A DNA stretch of 64,000 nt from DASRHD01 sp035485575 (GCA_035485575.1 DATHNW010000017.1:62001-126000), one strand, 5' to 3'; shown: positions 25,564 to 34,285, numbered from the stretch's first letter. Translations and numbers: made by a program. The notes: generated by a model from the sequence alone, not told the origin.

Positions 25564-26382
25564 ATGATTTCGATCTCCCGCATTCTTAAGCCCAGTAACT
25601 ATGTGCGGAAACTCCGTGCGATCTGTTTGGCTCCCTTCTACGATATGGCAGCGGCGGATCGTGATGAGGCGGAAAAATTCACCGCGGCCGGCCTTGATCG
25701 CAAAGGCGGCTTGGCGGACCTTGACGCCGCCCTTATGGCGATGGGTCAGCCAAAGTATTCCCACAGCGGTGGTATGGCCTCGGTGCACTGGCTGCTTTTC
25801 GCATGTCTTGCCCGGCAGAGGTCGGTCGCGCGCATCTTGGAGATTGGCGCTTATGATGGGCAGACCACCGCGCTGCTTGCCCGGCTGTTCCCGGACAGCG
25901 AGATTGTGACGCTTGACCTGCCTGCCAACGACCCGATTTTACAGAAGACTTATGCGCGGAGTAATCCGGTTGCCTTGGCCCAGTATGAACGGCGCCTCGA
26001 GGAAAACACCAAGGCCGGCAATATAAAATTGAAACGTATAAATAGTTTCTTCCTTCCCGCTGTCGTCACGGAAAAGTTTGACCTCATTTGGATCGATGGA
26101 GGACACCTCTATCCGGAGGTGGCTTGGGATATATGCAATTGTTGGCACCTCGTGCAACCTGGTGGTGCGCTTATGTGTGATGACGTGATTCTTCATCCTC
26201 GTGGTCGGCGCGATGCATATGTCAGCAACGATTCAGCGAGCGTGTTAAAGTATGTCGTGGCTCGCACAGAAGAGCGTTGCTATTTCTTCATGAAGCGCGC
26301 GTCTCCCAAGTGGTCGGCTGACCCTCGGGAGAGGAAGTTTGTCGCCTTACTGCAAAAGGGTTCTGGTCCCGGGGGCAAATAA
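25564..26382 (+). CDS. Class I SAM-dependent methyltransferase (Methyltransf_24 type)
   Basis: 272 residues from the ATG at 25564; a TTG at 25492 in frame adds a hydrophobic leader that I find less likely. The SAM-binding region is ILEIGAYDGQTTALLARLFPD, motif II is VTLDLPAND, and FDLIWIDGGHLYPEV followed by GGALMCDDV is typical of the TylF/CmcI and small O-methyltransferase group. It lies between an acyltransferase and an aldolase, so a glycan or sugar-nucleotide substrate is likely. Confidence 0.82.
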   Translation: MISISRILKPSNYVRKLRAICLAPFYDMAAADRDEAEKFTAAGLDRKGGLADLDAALMAMGQPKYSHSGGMASVHWLLFACLARQRSVARILEIGAYDGQTTALLARLFPDSEIVTLDLPANDPILQKTYARSNPVALAQYERRLEENTKAGNIKLKRINSFFLPAVVTEKFDLIWIDGGHLYPEVAWDICNCWHLVQPGGALMCDDVILHPRGRRDAYVSNDSASVLKYVVARTEERCYFFMKRASPKWSADPRERKFVALLQKGSGPGGK

Positions 26383-26411
26383 TGCGACGGCACCCCGCTA
26401 ACTTAAAAAAT

Positions 26412-27167
26412 ATGAGCAAGATTAAATCAAAACTGAGAGCCGGTCAGCCCACCGTTGGCAGCTGGATGCAGCTATCAAGTCCCTCGGTGGCCGAAATCAT
26501 GGGGTGCGCAGGTTACGATTGGGTCGCCGTGGATCTCGAGCACGGTTCTTTCGCCCTCGATACATTGCCCGACATTTTCCGGGCGCTTGAGCTGGGTGGG
26601 ACCGCCCCATTCGCTCGAATAGGGGAAAATAGCTGCAAGGAGATCAAGCAGGCAATCGAAGCAGGCGCCCGTGGCATTATCATTCCAATGGTCGAATGCC
26701 GCCAAGATGCGGAACAGGCGGTGGCTTGGGCGAATTATCCGCCAGCCGGCATTCGTGGGGTGGGTTATTCGCGCGCCAACCTCTTCGGCCGGCGCTTTAA
26801 AGAACACCTGGCTGCCATCAATGATGAGCTTCTAGTTGCCATTCAGATTGAGAGCATCACGGCAATCCGGTCACTGGATGAAATCCTCGCGGTGCGCGGC
26901 GTCGATGCGCTGATGATCGGCCCTTATGATCTGTCTGCCTCCATGGGAATCACGGGGCAGTTTGAAGATCCGGCCTATATTGCGGCCTTGGAGCTGGCGC
27001 GGCAAAAGGCCTCTGAGCACAAAATTCCGATGGGACTGCACATCGTGCAGCCCGATCCGGCCCTGTTGAAGACAAAGATCGCTGAGGGCTACCAGTTTAT
27101 CGCCTATGGAATTGACGCTGTTTTCCTTAATAATTTCGCAATCAACCCCCTTACAGAAAAATTATAA
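26412..27167 (+). CDS. HpcH/HpaI-family pyruvate aldolase
   Basis: 251 residues from the ATG at 26412 (a longer frame to 26382 exists). VAVDLEHG holds the catalytic His, FARIGENSCKEIKQAIEAG the Arg, IQIES the metal Glu and ALMIGPYDLSASMG the metal Asp and substrate loop. Class II aldolases of this family add pyruvate to aldehydes, giving 4-hydroxy-2-oxo acids. It lies 10 bases before a KdsB-like CMP transferase, so the product may be a keto-acid sugar that is then CMP-activated, a different route from the NeuB-like one at 7992. Direction of reaction is an inference from context. Confidence 0.86.
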   Translation: MSKIKSKLRAGQPTVGSWMQLSSPSVAEIMGCAGYDWVAVDLEHGSFALDTLPDIFRALELGGTAPFARIGENSCKEIKQAIEAGARGIIIPMVECRQDAEQAVAWANYPPAGIRGVGYSRANLFGRRFKEHLAAINDELLVAIQIESITAIRSLDEILAVRGVDALMIGPYDLSASMGITGQFEDPAYIAALELARQKASEHKIPMGLHIVQPDPALLKTKIAEGYQFIAYGIDAVFLNNFAINPLTEKL

Positions 27168-27177
27168 TACTATAATC

Positions 27178-27957
27178 ATGAAAATCATCGGCATTATTCC
27201 CGCGCGGATGGAAAGCTCCCGCTATCCGGGCAAACCGCTGGCCAAAATCCACGGAATCCCGATGGTTGGTCATTGTTATCTTCGGGCCAAGATGTGCTCG
27301 CTGCTGGATGAAGTTTATGTCGCGACCTGCAACCAGGAAGTCGTCGACTACATGGACTCCATCGGTGGCCAGGCCATCATGACGGCGAACACTCACGAGC
27401 GGGCGAGCGACCGGGCCGCCGAGGCAATGCTCAAGGTCGAGGCTGCCATCGGGAAGAAAGTCGAGATCGTCGTTATGATCCAGGGAGACGAGCCGATGCT
27501 CACACCCGAGATGCTGACGCAGGCCATTGCTCCGATGCGCTCCGATTCATCGGTGCAAGTCGTCAATCTGGTCGGCGACATTGCCACTCGCGAAGAACAT
27601 GACGATCCCAACGAGGTAAAGGTGGTGGTCGATCTGAAGGGAGACGCGCTATATTTTTCTCGTGAACCGATACCGAGTTGGAAGAAAGGGGGGAAAAATG
27701 TGCCGATGAAAAAGCAAATATGCATTATTCCGTTTCGACGCGACTTCCTCCTGAAATTTAACCAGTTGCCGCCGACTCCGCTGGAAATTGCGGAGTCGGT
27801 GGACATGCTGCGCGTGCTGGAATCCGGTTACACCGTCCGCATGATCCCCACGACGATCGAAAGCTATTCGGTCGATACGCCGGAGGATTTGCGTGATGTG
27901 GAGGAGGCCATGAAAACCGATGTTCTGCTGGCACAATATGGCCACTTGCGGCGCTGA
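27178..27957 (+). CDS. KdsB-like CMP-keto-acid-sugar synthetase
   Basis: 259 residues from the ATG at 27178. IIPARMESSRYPGKPLA at the N-terminus, THERASDRAAEA (where KdsB has the THxSGTDR stretch), VVMIQGDEPMLTPEML, YFSREPIP and ESYSVDTPEDL match KdsB/CMP-Kdo synthetase-like enzymes. The differing SGTDR-equivalent suggests it is not the housekeeping CMP-Kdo synthetase. It follows the HpaI-type aldolase closely and precedes a GT-B-like gene, so it probably activates the aldolase product. Family call is firm, specificity open. Confidence 0.86.
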   Translation: MKIIGIIPARMESSRYPGKPLAKIHGIPMVGHCYLRAKMCSLLDEVYVATCNQEVVDYMDSIGGQAIMTANTHERASDRAAEAMLKVEAAIGKKVEIVVMIQGDEPMLTPEMLTQAIAPMRSDSSVQVVNLVGDIATREEHDDPNEVKVVVDLKGDALYFSREPIPSWKKGGKNVPMKKQICIIPFRRDFLLKFNQLPPTPLEIAESVDMLRVLESGYTVRMIPTTIESYSVDTPEDLRDVEEAMKTDVLLAQYGHLRR

Positions 27958-28021
27958 GTCTTAGGTCCTTTTCCATGTCATCTTTGCTTCATGGCTGCCC
28001 TGGCTCTCGTGGCGGTGAGAT

Positions 28022-29923
28022 ATGAGACTCTCAGTCCTTTGGAAGCTGCCGAAGCAGCCGTTGCCAGCAGGCAGTCACGTGCTAAGTTTTCTCCTGCCAG
28101 CAGACGAGGAACTACTCGCTGCGCAGGCTGGCGTGTATGTGCTGCGAGGACGAGAACGCACGATTGCCGTACGGCCGCTGGTGCTCGCTGTCTATCGTGA
28201 AGTGGTCGCGCAAATAGGCATAGGACTCGTCGAGTCCAAACGCACCTTGCGACAGGCGATGGCGAGACAAGGACAGGCGAGCCGGTGGTGGTTTCACCCA
28301 GTCTCCAAACGCGACCCGGAAAGTGAACCGCAATTTGAATGGATACTGCACGTGCTTATCATTCGGGCCATGGTCGAAGAAACGGGATCGACCGGGGTCA
28401 AACTCGTCGGAGCGTCAGAAGAAGTTACGGAAGTCTTGAGGTCAATTCTCACCATCGAAGACGCAGAGCAGGGTGGCAAAGCCGCGGGAATACTCAGCGA
28501 TGTGGCATGCGCTGTGGGAACACGAACCTTCTATCTATTTAAGTTTATTTATTATCGCTTTGCCATGATGAGGCACTACCGATTGCCGAAGGGTCGGTAT
28601 GATATGGTTTTTTCGAGTTTTTGGGACTGGGCATTCAGCTGGGACAAAAAGGAGCACCGCTACCGTGACCGCTATTTTCAACGACTTCCAAGTCTTTTGA
28701 TGAATACAAAGGCGGAGAAGGTCGGCTATTTTGCGTGGTTTTCTCCTTATAGCGAGCCAAGCCAGAGAGGACGCAGCCTCGCGCGTGTCCTTGAGCCTTT
28801 GCGAAGGAACGACGATGTGGTTTTGTTGCAAGCATTGCTCACTATATGGGATGTGATCCGAGCGATGTCGGATCTTAAATCCTTTTGGATCTTGAGAAAG
28901 GCGCTCCGGTCGAAGGAATTTCGCCAGAATTTTTCATTTAATGGGATGGATTGGTGGCCAGTCTTTAGGCCGGTCTTGAAGCGCGGCTGTCTGAACGTGG
29001 AGATGCCGCACGGCGAATTGATGGCGCTCGCCACCGAAAGAGCAGCCAGGCGGTATAGGCCCCGTCTGACGCTTAGTTTTCAAGAGCATCTCCCCCATGG
29101 CCGTGCGCATTATGAAGGCATGAGACGGGCCAAGGTAGGGGCAGAGAACTGGGCGATGCAGCATGCCGGAGTATGCCCGGAAAAAACATTTTATTTTCTT
29201 CACCCGAAGTACGAATTTAGAGGCGAACCTGACGGTTGTGCGGTGCCTCATCCTGATCAGGTTTTTGTCATGGGTGAATTTGGGCGCACTTGTTTTTTGG
29301 ATTGTGGCTATGCCCCGGCACAAATCAAAATGTCCGGTTCAACCCGCTACGATCATGTGCGCATAATCGAAGGCGAAACCGGGCGAAGGGTGCCTGGCAA
29401 AAACGGCCTTTGTATTCTGTTGGCTTGCTCGCTCGAGATCGAAACGGAAATTGCGCTGGTCGAGGCGGCGGTTTTAGCGGTGCGTGGTTTGACTAAAATT
29501 ACCCTGCGCGTGCGTAGCCATCCTTTTAACAAGGTAGATGCCCATCCGCGTTTTGCCATGATGCGAGAGGCGGTTGAAATCAGCGGTGGGTCATTGCAGG
29601 ACGATCTTAACTGGGCCGATCTCGTGCTTTTTTCCTATTCTACAGTGGCTGAGGAGGCCTTTCTCCAGGGGAAACCTTGCTGGCAGTGGCTTCCTCTTGG
29701 CTTTGACGGCTCCGCCCTCGCAAAAGCTACACCGATTCCAAGGTTCGGTTCGGTCGCTGCGCTGCGTACAGCGGTCCAAGATTTTGATTATTCTGCCCCA
29801 TCAGTAGCCGCAAGGAACGCAGCGGCCATGGCGTTGTTTGCTCCAGTCGATGGACAAGCGGCGGAGCGTATTGCAGCGTGCATTCGTGACGTAATTCGAG
29901 TTGCCGGTGTGACGAATAGTTGA
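28022..29923 (+). CDS. GT-B-like surface-carbohydrate biosynthesis protein
   Basis: 633 residues from the ATG at 28022 with GGTGAG ahead. The N-terminal third is unlike anything I recognise. The middle and C-terminal parts show a GT-B pattern: WAMQHAGVCPEKTFYFLHP, PHPDQVFVMGEFG, VRSHPFNK, and WADLVLFSYSTVAEEAFLQGKP. These echo putative surface-carbohydrate transferases of Leptospira-type loci and capsular Kdo-like transferases. It stands immediately after the KdsB-like gene and could transfer that CMP-sugar. A similarly laid out protein is encoded at 16407. Confidence 0.6.
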   Translation: MRLSVLWKLPKQPLPAGSHVLSFLLPADEELLAAQAGVYVLRGRERTIAVRPLVLAVYREVVAQIGIGLVESKRTLRQAMARQGQASRWWFHPVSKRDPESEPQFEWILHVLIIRAMVEETGSTGVKLVGASEEVTEVLRSILTIEDAEQGGKAAGILSDVACAVGTRTFYLFKFIYYRFAMMRHYRLPKGRYDMVFSSFWDWAFSWDKKEHRYRDRYFQRLPSLLMNTKAEKVGYFAWFSPYSEPSQRGRSLARVLEPLRRNDDVVLLQALLTIWDVIRAMSDLKSFWILRKALRSKEFRQNFSFNGMDWWPVFRPVLKRGCLNVEMPHGELMALATERAARRYRPRLTLSFQEHLPHGRAHYEGMRRAKVGAENWAMQHAGVCPEKTFYFLHPKYEFRGEPDGCAVPHPDQVFVMGEFGRTCFLDCGYAPAQIKMSGSTRYDHVRIIEGETGRRVPGKNGLCILLACSLEIETEIALVEAAVLAVRGLTKITLRVRSHPFNKVDAHPRFAMMREAVEISGGSLQDDLNWADLVLFSYSTVAEEAFLQGKPCWQWLPLGFDGSALAKATPIPRFGSVAALRTAVQDFDYSAPSVAARNAAAMALFAPVDGQAAERIAACIRDVIRVAGVTNS

Positions 29924-29943
29924 CCTGTGGGTCATGATGCGCG

Positions 29944-29959
29944 TGTGTGATCAGACACA
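29944..29959. promoter_or_regulatory. Candidate CRP/FNR-like palindrome upstream of rfbF
   Basis: TGTGT-GATCAG-ACACA matches the TGTGA-N6-TCACA layout with one mismatch in each half-site. It lies between the GT-B-like gene and the CDP-6-deoxyhexose genes, 79 bases ahead of the rfbF ATG. No convincing -10 box was found next to it. Confidence 0.3.
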
Positions 29960-30037
29960 AGCTCGGACCGAATGAAAGCAACGGCCAAGGATAGGTCAGG
30001 CTTCAAGATCGACCATCATTTTCCAAGAGAAACTCCT

Positions 30038-30814
30038 ATGAAAACAGTTATTCTGTGTGGCGGTTTGGGCACCCGTCTCTCCGAGGAAACCCAGATCAAA
30101 CCGAAGCCCATGGTGGAAATTGGCGGACGGCCAATACTCTGGCACATCATGAAAGCCTACGAGAGTCATGGCTTCAACGATTTCATGTTGGCGCTGGGTT
30201 ACAAGGGTGAGGTGATCAAGGATTATTTCCTCAATTACCATGCGCGTCTCAGCGACCTGACAGTCCATCTGAAAAACGGTCAGGTCGATTATTCCAATCC
30301 GACCGCGGAAGACTGGCGGGTGTCGCTGGTCGACACCGGCGTTAACAGCATGACTGGCGGGCGCCTGTTGCGCCTAAAGCCGCATTTGCAATCAGGTGGT
30401 ACTTTTATGCTTACCTATGGCGATGGCGTGGCCGACGTGGACATTCCCGCTTTATTGGCCTTCCATCGCGCCCACGGAAAACTGGCGACGGTCAGCGCGG
30501 TGCGACCCTCGGCCCGGTTTGGCGGCATGCACATTGGTGATGGCCGGGTGCTCGACTTCAAAGAGAAGCCCCAATCAGGCGAAGGCTGGATCAACGGAGG
30601 CTTTTTTGTGTTTGAGCCCGGTGTTTTTGGCTATCTCACCGACGACACCACGATTCTTGAAAAATCGCCCATGGAAAATCTGGTTCGTGACGGCCAGTTG
30701 ATGGCCTATGAACATTCCGGCTACTGGCAGTGCATGGACACGATTCGCGACCGCGATGCGCTGCAAACATTGTGGGAGAAGGGGAATGCTCCTTGGTTGA
30801 AAGGATCGAAATGA
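30038..30814 (+). CDS. rfbF: Glucose-1-phosphate cytidylyltransferase RfbF
   Basis: 258 residues from the ATG at 30038; the open frame to 29972 lacks a good start. LCGGLGTRLSEETQIKPKPM is the nucleotide-binding segment in the RfbF form, followed by GGRPILWHIM, LALGYKGEVIKDYF and TYGDGVADVD with the metal Asp. RfbF makes CDP-glucose from CTP and glucose 1-phosphate, the first step of CDP-deoxyhexose synthesis. It overlaps rfbG with ATGA, so the two are coupled. Confidence 0.95.
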   Translation: MKTVILCGGLGTRLSEETQIKPKPMVEIGGRPILWHIMKAYESHGFNDFMLALGYKGEVIKDYFLNYHARLSDLTVHLKNGQVDYSNPTAEDWRVSLVDTGVNSMTGGRLLRLKPHLQSGGTFMLTYGDGVADVDIPALLAFHRAHGKLATVSAVRPSARFGGMHIGDGRVLDFKEKPQSGEGWINGGFFVFEPGVFGYLTDDTTILEKSPMENLVRDGQLMAYEHSGYWQCMDTIRDRDALQTLWEKGNAPWLKGSK

Positions 30815-31914
30815 TGTTTACGGATATCTACCGAGGTCGCCGGGTGCTGGTGACCGGCCACACCGGGTTTAAGGGCAGCTGGCTGACTGCATGGCTGTTG
30901 AAATTGGGGGCCGAAGTTGTCGGTGTCTCAAAGGATGTGCCAACTCGGCCGGCCATGTTCGAAGCACTTGCGCTGAACCGGCGGGTCAAACATGTGCAAG
31001 CGGATATTCGCGATCTGGCGGTGATGCGCGACTTGGTGGCGGCGGAAAAGCCGGACTTTGTCTTTCATCTTGCCGCCCAGGCCATCGTCTCGACCGCGTA
31101 CGACAATCCAGTCGAGACCATGACCACCAATGTGGTGGGGACCATGAATATTTTGGAAGTGCTGCGATTACTTGAGCGGCCCTGCATTGCCGTGATCATC
31201 ACCAGCGACAAATGTTATGACAATGTCGAGTGGGTGTGGGGTTATCGCGAGACCGACGGATTAGGTGGCAAGGACATCTACAGCGGTTCCAAGGGAGCGG
31301 CCGAGCTGGTTATCAAATCTTACCTGCATTCCTATTTCAAGAGCGGTCATCCCGTACGCCTTGCCATTGGCCGCGCCGGCAATGTCATCGGTGGCGGAGA
31401 TTGGGCGCGGGATCGCCTCGTGGCTGATTGTGTCCGGGCCTGGAGTGAAGGGCGTGCCGTTGAGATTCGCAGTCCCCGGGCGACACGGCCATGGCAGCAT
31501 GTACTGGAACCTTTGAGTGGATATCTCGTCCTGGGCCAGGCGCTGGCCCAAACGCCCCGGATGCACGGCGAAGCCTTCAACTTTGGGCCCAAGGCCGAGC
31601 AGAACCATACGGTCGTTGATTTACTGACCGATCTAAGCCGATCATGGGGCTTTAGATCTCCCGACCAGGCTTATCGCATTACCGGCAATGTTCCTTTTCA
31701 TGAGGCCGGACTGCTCAAGCTCAATTGCGACAAAGCATTGTTTCACCTCAACTGGGAGCCCAGTCTCGATTATACCGAGACGATCGGCATGGTGGGCGAC
31801 TGGTATGCAGCGTTCTACCACGAACATGCCGATATGTATGCGACAACGGTGGCCCAGATTTCCGCCTACGAAAATCTGGGGGAAAAACGTGACCGGATAT
31901 GGACGCGGCCTTGA
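30811..31914 (+). CDS. rfbG: CDP-glucose 4,6-dehydratase RfbG
   Basis: 367 residues. VTGHTGFKGSWLTAWLL is the diagnostic RfbG N-terminus, where GFKGSW differs from other dehydratases; IITSDKCYDN and YSGSKGAAEL carry the catalytic Thr/Ser, Asp-Lys and Tyr-x3-Lys residues. It converts CDP-glucose to CDP-4-keto-6-deoxyglucose with NAD. It overlaps RfbF upstream and an epimerase-like cupin gene downstream (TGATG). The RfbH dehydratase that would lead to 3,6-dideoxyhexoses is not in the window. Confidence 0.95.
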   Translation: MMFTDIYRGRRVLVTGHTGFKGSWLTAWLLKLGAEVVGVSKDVPTRPAMFEALALNRRVKHVQADIRDLAVMRDLVAAEKPDFVFHLAAQAIVSTAYDNPVETMTTNVVGTMNILEVLRLLERPCIAVIITSDKCYDNVEWVWGYRETDGLGGKDIYSGSKGAAELVIKSYLHSYFKSGHPVRLAIGRAGNVIGGGDWARDRLVADCVRAWSEGRAVEIRSPRATRPWQHVLEPLSGYLVLGQALAQTPRMHGEAFNFGPKAEQNHTVVDLLTDLSRSWGFRSPDQAYRITGNVPFHEAGLLKLNCDKALFHLNWEPSLDYTETIGMVGDWYAAFYHEHADMYATTVAQISAYENLGEKRDRIWTRP

Positions 31915-32405
31915 TGGATCAACCGGTTCCAACTGAAAAAATGATCGAGGGTTTGATCCTCACGGAGCTGCGCCAGATTGGCGATGAGCGCGGGGCCGTC
32001 TTGCACATGTTGCGGGCCGATTCGACGGGATCCACCCGTTTTGGCGAATGCTATTTTTCCGAGGTGCTGCCTGGCGCGGTCAAAGCCTGGAAACGCCACC
32101 ACGTGCAGATGCAGAATTTTGCCGTGCCGATAGGGCGAATGAAGATCGTAGTCTATGATGACCGGGATGTTTCACCAACCAAGGGAAAGGTGCAGGTGAT
32201 CGAACTCGGCCGACCGGATGCCTACCGGCGTTTGCAGATACCTCCCGGCCTCTGGTATGGCTTTGCCTGCATGAGCGAGGCTCCCGCACTGCTGGCTAAT
32301 TGCACCGATCTTCCACATGATCCGGCGGAAGGCGAAAAACGGCCGGTGAATGATCCGTCGATTCCTTATCGATGGGCTCCGGTCAATGAAGCGAGGAGAC
32401 AATGA
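31914..32405 (+). CDS. dTDP-4-dehydrorhamnose 3,5-epimerase-like cupin
   Basis: 163 residues from the ATG overlapping the RfbG stop. RmlC-like features: RGAVLHMLRAD, FGECYFSEVLPGAVKAWKRHH with the His pair, IVVYDDRD, and GLWYGFACMSEAPALLANCTD. In a CDP pathway it would act on CDP-4-keto-6-deoxyglucose at C3, C5 or both before 4-keto reduction, or be a cupin isomerase. It overlaps the reductase gene by ATGA. Shorter than classical RmlC (about 180 residues). Confidence 0.82.
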   Translation: MDQPVPTEKMIEGLILTELRQIGDERGAVLHMLRADSTGSTRFGECYFSEVLPGAVKAWKRHHVQMQNFAVPIGRMKIVVYDDRDVSPTKGKVQVIELGRPDAYRRLQIPPGLWYGFACMSEAPALLANCTDLPHDPAEGEKRPVNDPSIPYRWAPVNEARRQ

Positions 32406-33331
32406 CATTGAGACCAATCCGTCTCTTGGTGGTTGGTGGCAGCGGGTTCATTGGTCGGAATGTTGTCAAACGGGCGGCTGCGATGGGCTGGCAGGTGACA
32501 AGTATTGGTCTTTCATCCCAGGTGGCGGGCGAACTTGAGTCCCAAGGCGTTCGCTCTCTCGTAGCCGATATCCGAAAAAAAGCCGCCTTGTCGGAAGTTC
32601 TAGGCGATGCGTCTTTTGAATATGTGGTAAATTGTGGCGGCTATATCGACCACATCGCTTATTTTAACGGCGGAGGAAAGGTTTTCGACACACATTTTGG
32701 TGGCCTGTGCAATCTGGTTGAACTTCTCAATCGCCAAACGTTAGTTGGCCTAGTCAACATCGGCAGCAGCGACGAATATGGAAATATGCCCGCTCCCCAA
32801 AGGGAGGGGCAGCGGGAAGCGCCCATCTCGCCGTATGCTTTGAGCAAGTTAGCAGCTACCCACCTGTTGCAAATGCTCCACCGGACAGAAGATTTCCCAG
32901 GGATCACCCTTCGCGTATTCTTGTGTTATGGACCTGATCAGGACGAACGACGCTTTTTGCCACAAATCATCCGCGGCTGCTTGGAAAACCGTTCCTTTCC
33001 GGCGTCGGAAGGCCGACAGCTGCGGGATTTTTGCTTTATTGAGGATGTAGTGGCGGCAACCTTTGCGGCTTTGACCAGTGCTCAGGCCAAGGGGGAGGTT
33101 ATCAACATCGGCTCTGGTCAGCCCGTTTCTATTCGGCAGATTATTGAAACGGTGCGTGACCTGACGGGCGGAGGCACTCCACTTTTTGGAAAGATCGCTT
33201 ACCGGCGTGGGGAAAATATGGAGCTGTATCCTGATATTTCCAAGGCGAAGTCGATTCTAGGCTGGAAGCCTCAGGTTGCCCTAGACCAAGGTTTGAAGGA
33301 AACCATCCAATGGTCGAGGGACAATCCATGA
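32402..33331 (+). CDS. NAD-dependent epimerase/dehydratase, probable CDP-4-keto-6-deoxyhexose reductase
   Basis: 309 residues. VVGGSGFIGRNVV at the N-terminus, IGSSDEYGN and PYALSKLAATHLL with Tyr-x3-Lys. The SSDEYGN form and the length resemble the RfbJ/abequose-synthase or Rmd-type reductases. With RfbF, RfbG and the cupin it would complete a CDP-6-deoxyhexose (6-deoxy-altrose, -gulose or similar). It overlaps the GT2 at 33328 by ATGA. Confidence 0.84.
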   Translation: MTLRPIRLLVVGGSGFIGRNVVKRAAAMGWQVTSIGLSSQVAGELESQGVRSLVADIRKKAALSEVLGDASFEYVVNCGGYIDHIAYFNGGGKVFDTHFGGLCNLVELLNRQTLVGLVNIGSSDEYGNMPAPQREGQREAPISPYALSKLAATHLLQMLHRTEDFPGITLRVFLCYGPDQDERRFLPQIIRGCLENRSFPASEGRQLRDFCFIEDVVAATFAALTSAQAKGEVINIGSGQPVSIRQIIETVRDLTGGGTPLFGKIAYRRGENMELYPDISKAKSILGWKPQVALDQGLKETIQWSRDNP

Positions 33332-34257
33332 AACAGGAGCCGCTCGTCAGCGTGCTGATGAATTGTTACAACGGGGAAAAATACCTGAGGGAAGCGATTG
33401 ATAGCATACGGGCGCAAACCTACCAAAACTGGGAAATCATTTTTTGGGATAACCAATCCACGGATGGAAGCGCTGAAATCTTCAAGAGTTACAATGACCC
33501 ACGATTCAAATATTTCCATGCCCCCGTTCATACTGACTTGGGCGGGGGGAGGGCCAGGGCTTGGAAATACCTGACGGGAGATTTCATCGCGGTTTTGGAC
33601 ACAGATGACGTATGGCTTCCCCGCAAGCTCGAGAAGCAGATTCCTTTTTTTTCCGATCCTGATATCGGGCTGGTCATTAGCGACACCCTGTTTTTTAACG
33701 ACAAGGTAGAAAAGCCTCTTTATGGAGGGAAATACCCCCCCGTTGGTTTTGTGTTCGAACAACTTTTGGCGGCCTATTCTGTCTCGTTGGAGACGGTCGT
33801 GTTTCGCAGGGCGACGGCGCTAAGATTGAAAAGAGGATTCGATCCCGATTTCAGTTTTATTGCCGATTTTGACATAGTGGTTCGCCTCAGCCGCATTTCG
33901 AAGCTGGCTCTGTATCCTGGGATTCTCGCAAAATGGCGCGTGCATGCCGCGAGCGATTCATGGAAGTATCCCCTGGCCTTTGTTGAGGAGAAAAAACGAT
34001 GGCTCGCAAAACAGATCGCAGAAGAACCCGGATTTGCGCGCAAATATTCAAAGGCCATAGGCAGATTCAAAAGCAAAAATATAAGAACCGAAGTTGCCCA
34101 TGCACTTATCAATCACCGGCGATTATGCGCATTTAAGCTATTGATGAAAAGCAAGTTTGATCATTGGCACGCATGGGCATTGCTTCTAATCTGTCTTATT
34201 CCTTTTTCAGATTCGATAATCTCTTATTTATACAAGCGAAAGGCCGAGCTGGCCTGA
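33328..34257 (+). CDS. Glycosyltransferase family 2
   Basis: 309 residues from the ATG at 33328. VSVLMNCYNGEKYLREAIDS starts the GT-A domain, IIFWDNQSTDGS follows, VLDTDD is the metal DxD and KWRVHAASDSWK lies in the acceptor half. A C-terminal hydrophobic stretch may anchor it. It is coupled to the CDP-6-deoxyhexose genes and is the obvious candidate to transfer that sugar, though acceptor and linkage are unknown. Cytoplasmic face of the inner membrane. Confidence 0.9.
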   Translation: MKQEPLVSVLMNCYNGEKYLREAIDSIRAQTYQNWEIIFWDNQSTDGSAEIFKSYNDPRFKYFHAPVHTDLGGGRARAWKYLTGDFIAVLDTDDVWLPRKLEKQIPFFSDPDIGLVISDTLFFNDKVEKPLYGGKYPPVGFVFEQLLAAYSVSLETVVFRRATALRLKRGFDPDFSFIADFDIVVRLSRISKLALYPGILAKWRVHAASDSWKYPLAFVEEKKRWLAKQIAEEPGFARKYSKAIGRFKSKNIRTEVAHALINHRRLCAFKLLMKSKFDHWHAWALLLICLIPFSDSIISYLYKRKAELA

Positions 34258-34285
34258 TCGCTGAGCTGGCGGTTAATCGCAATCC

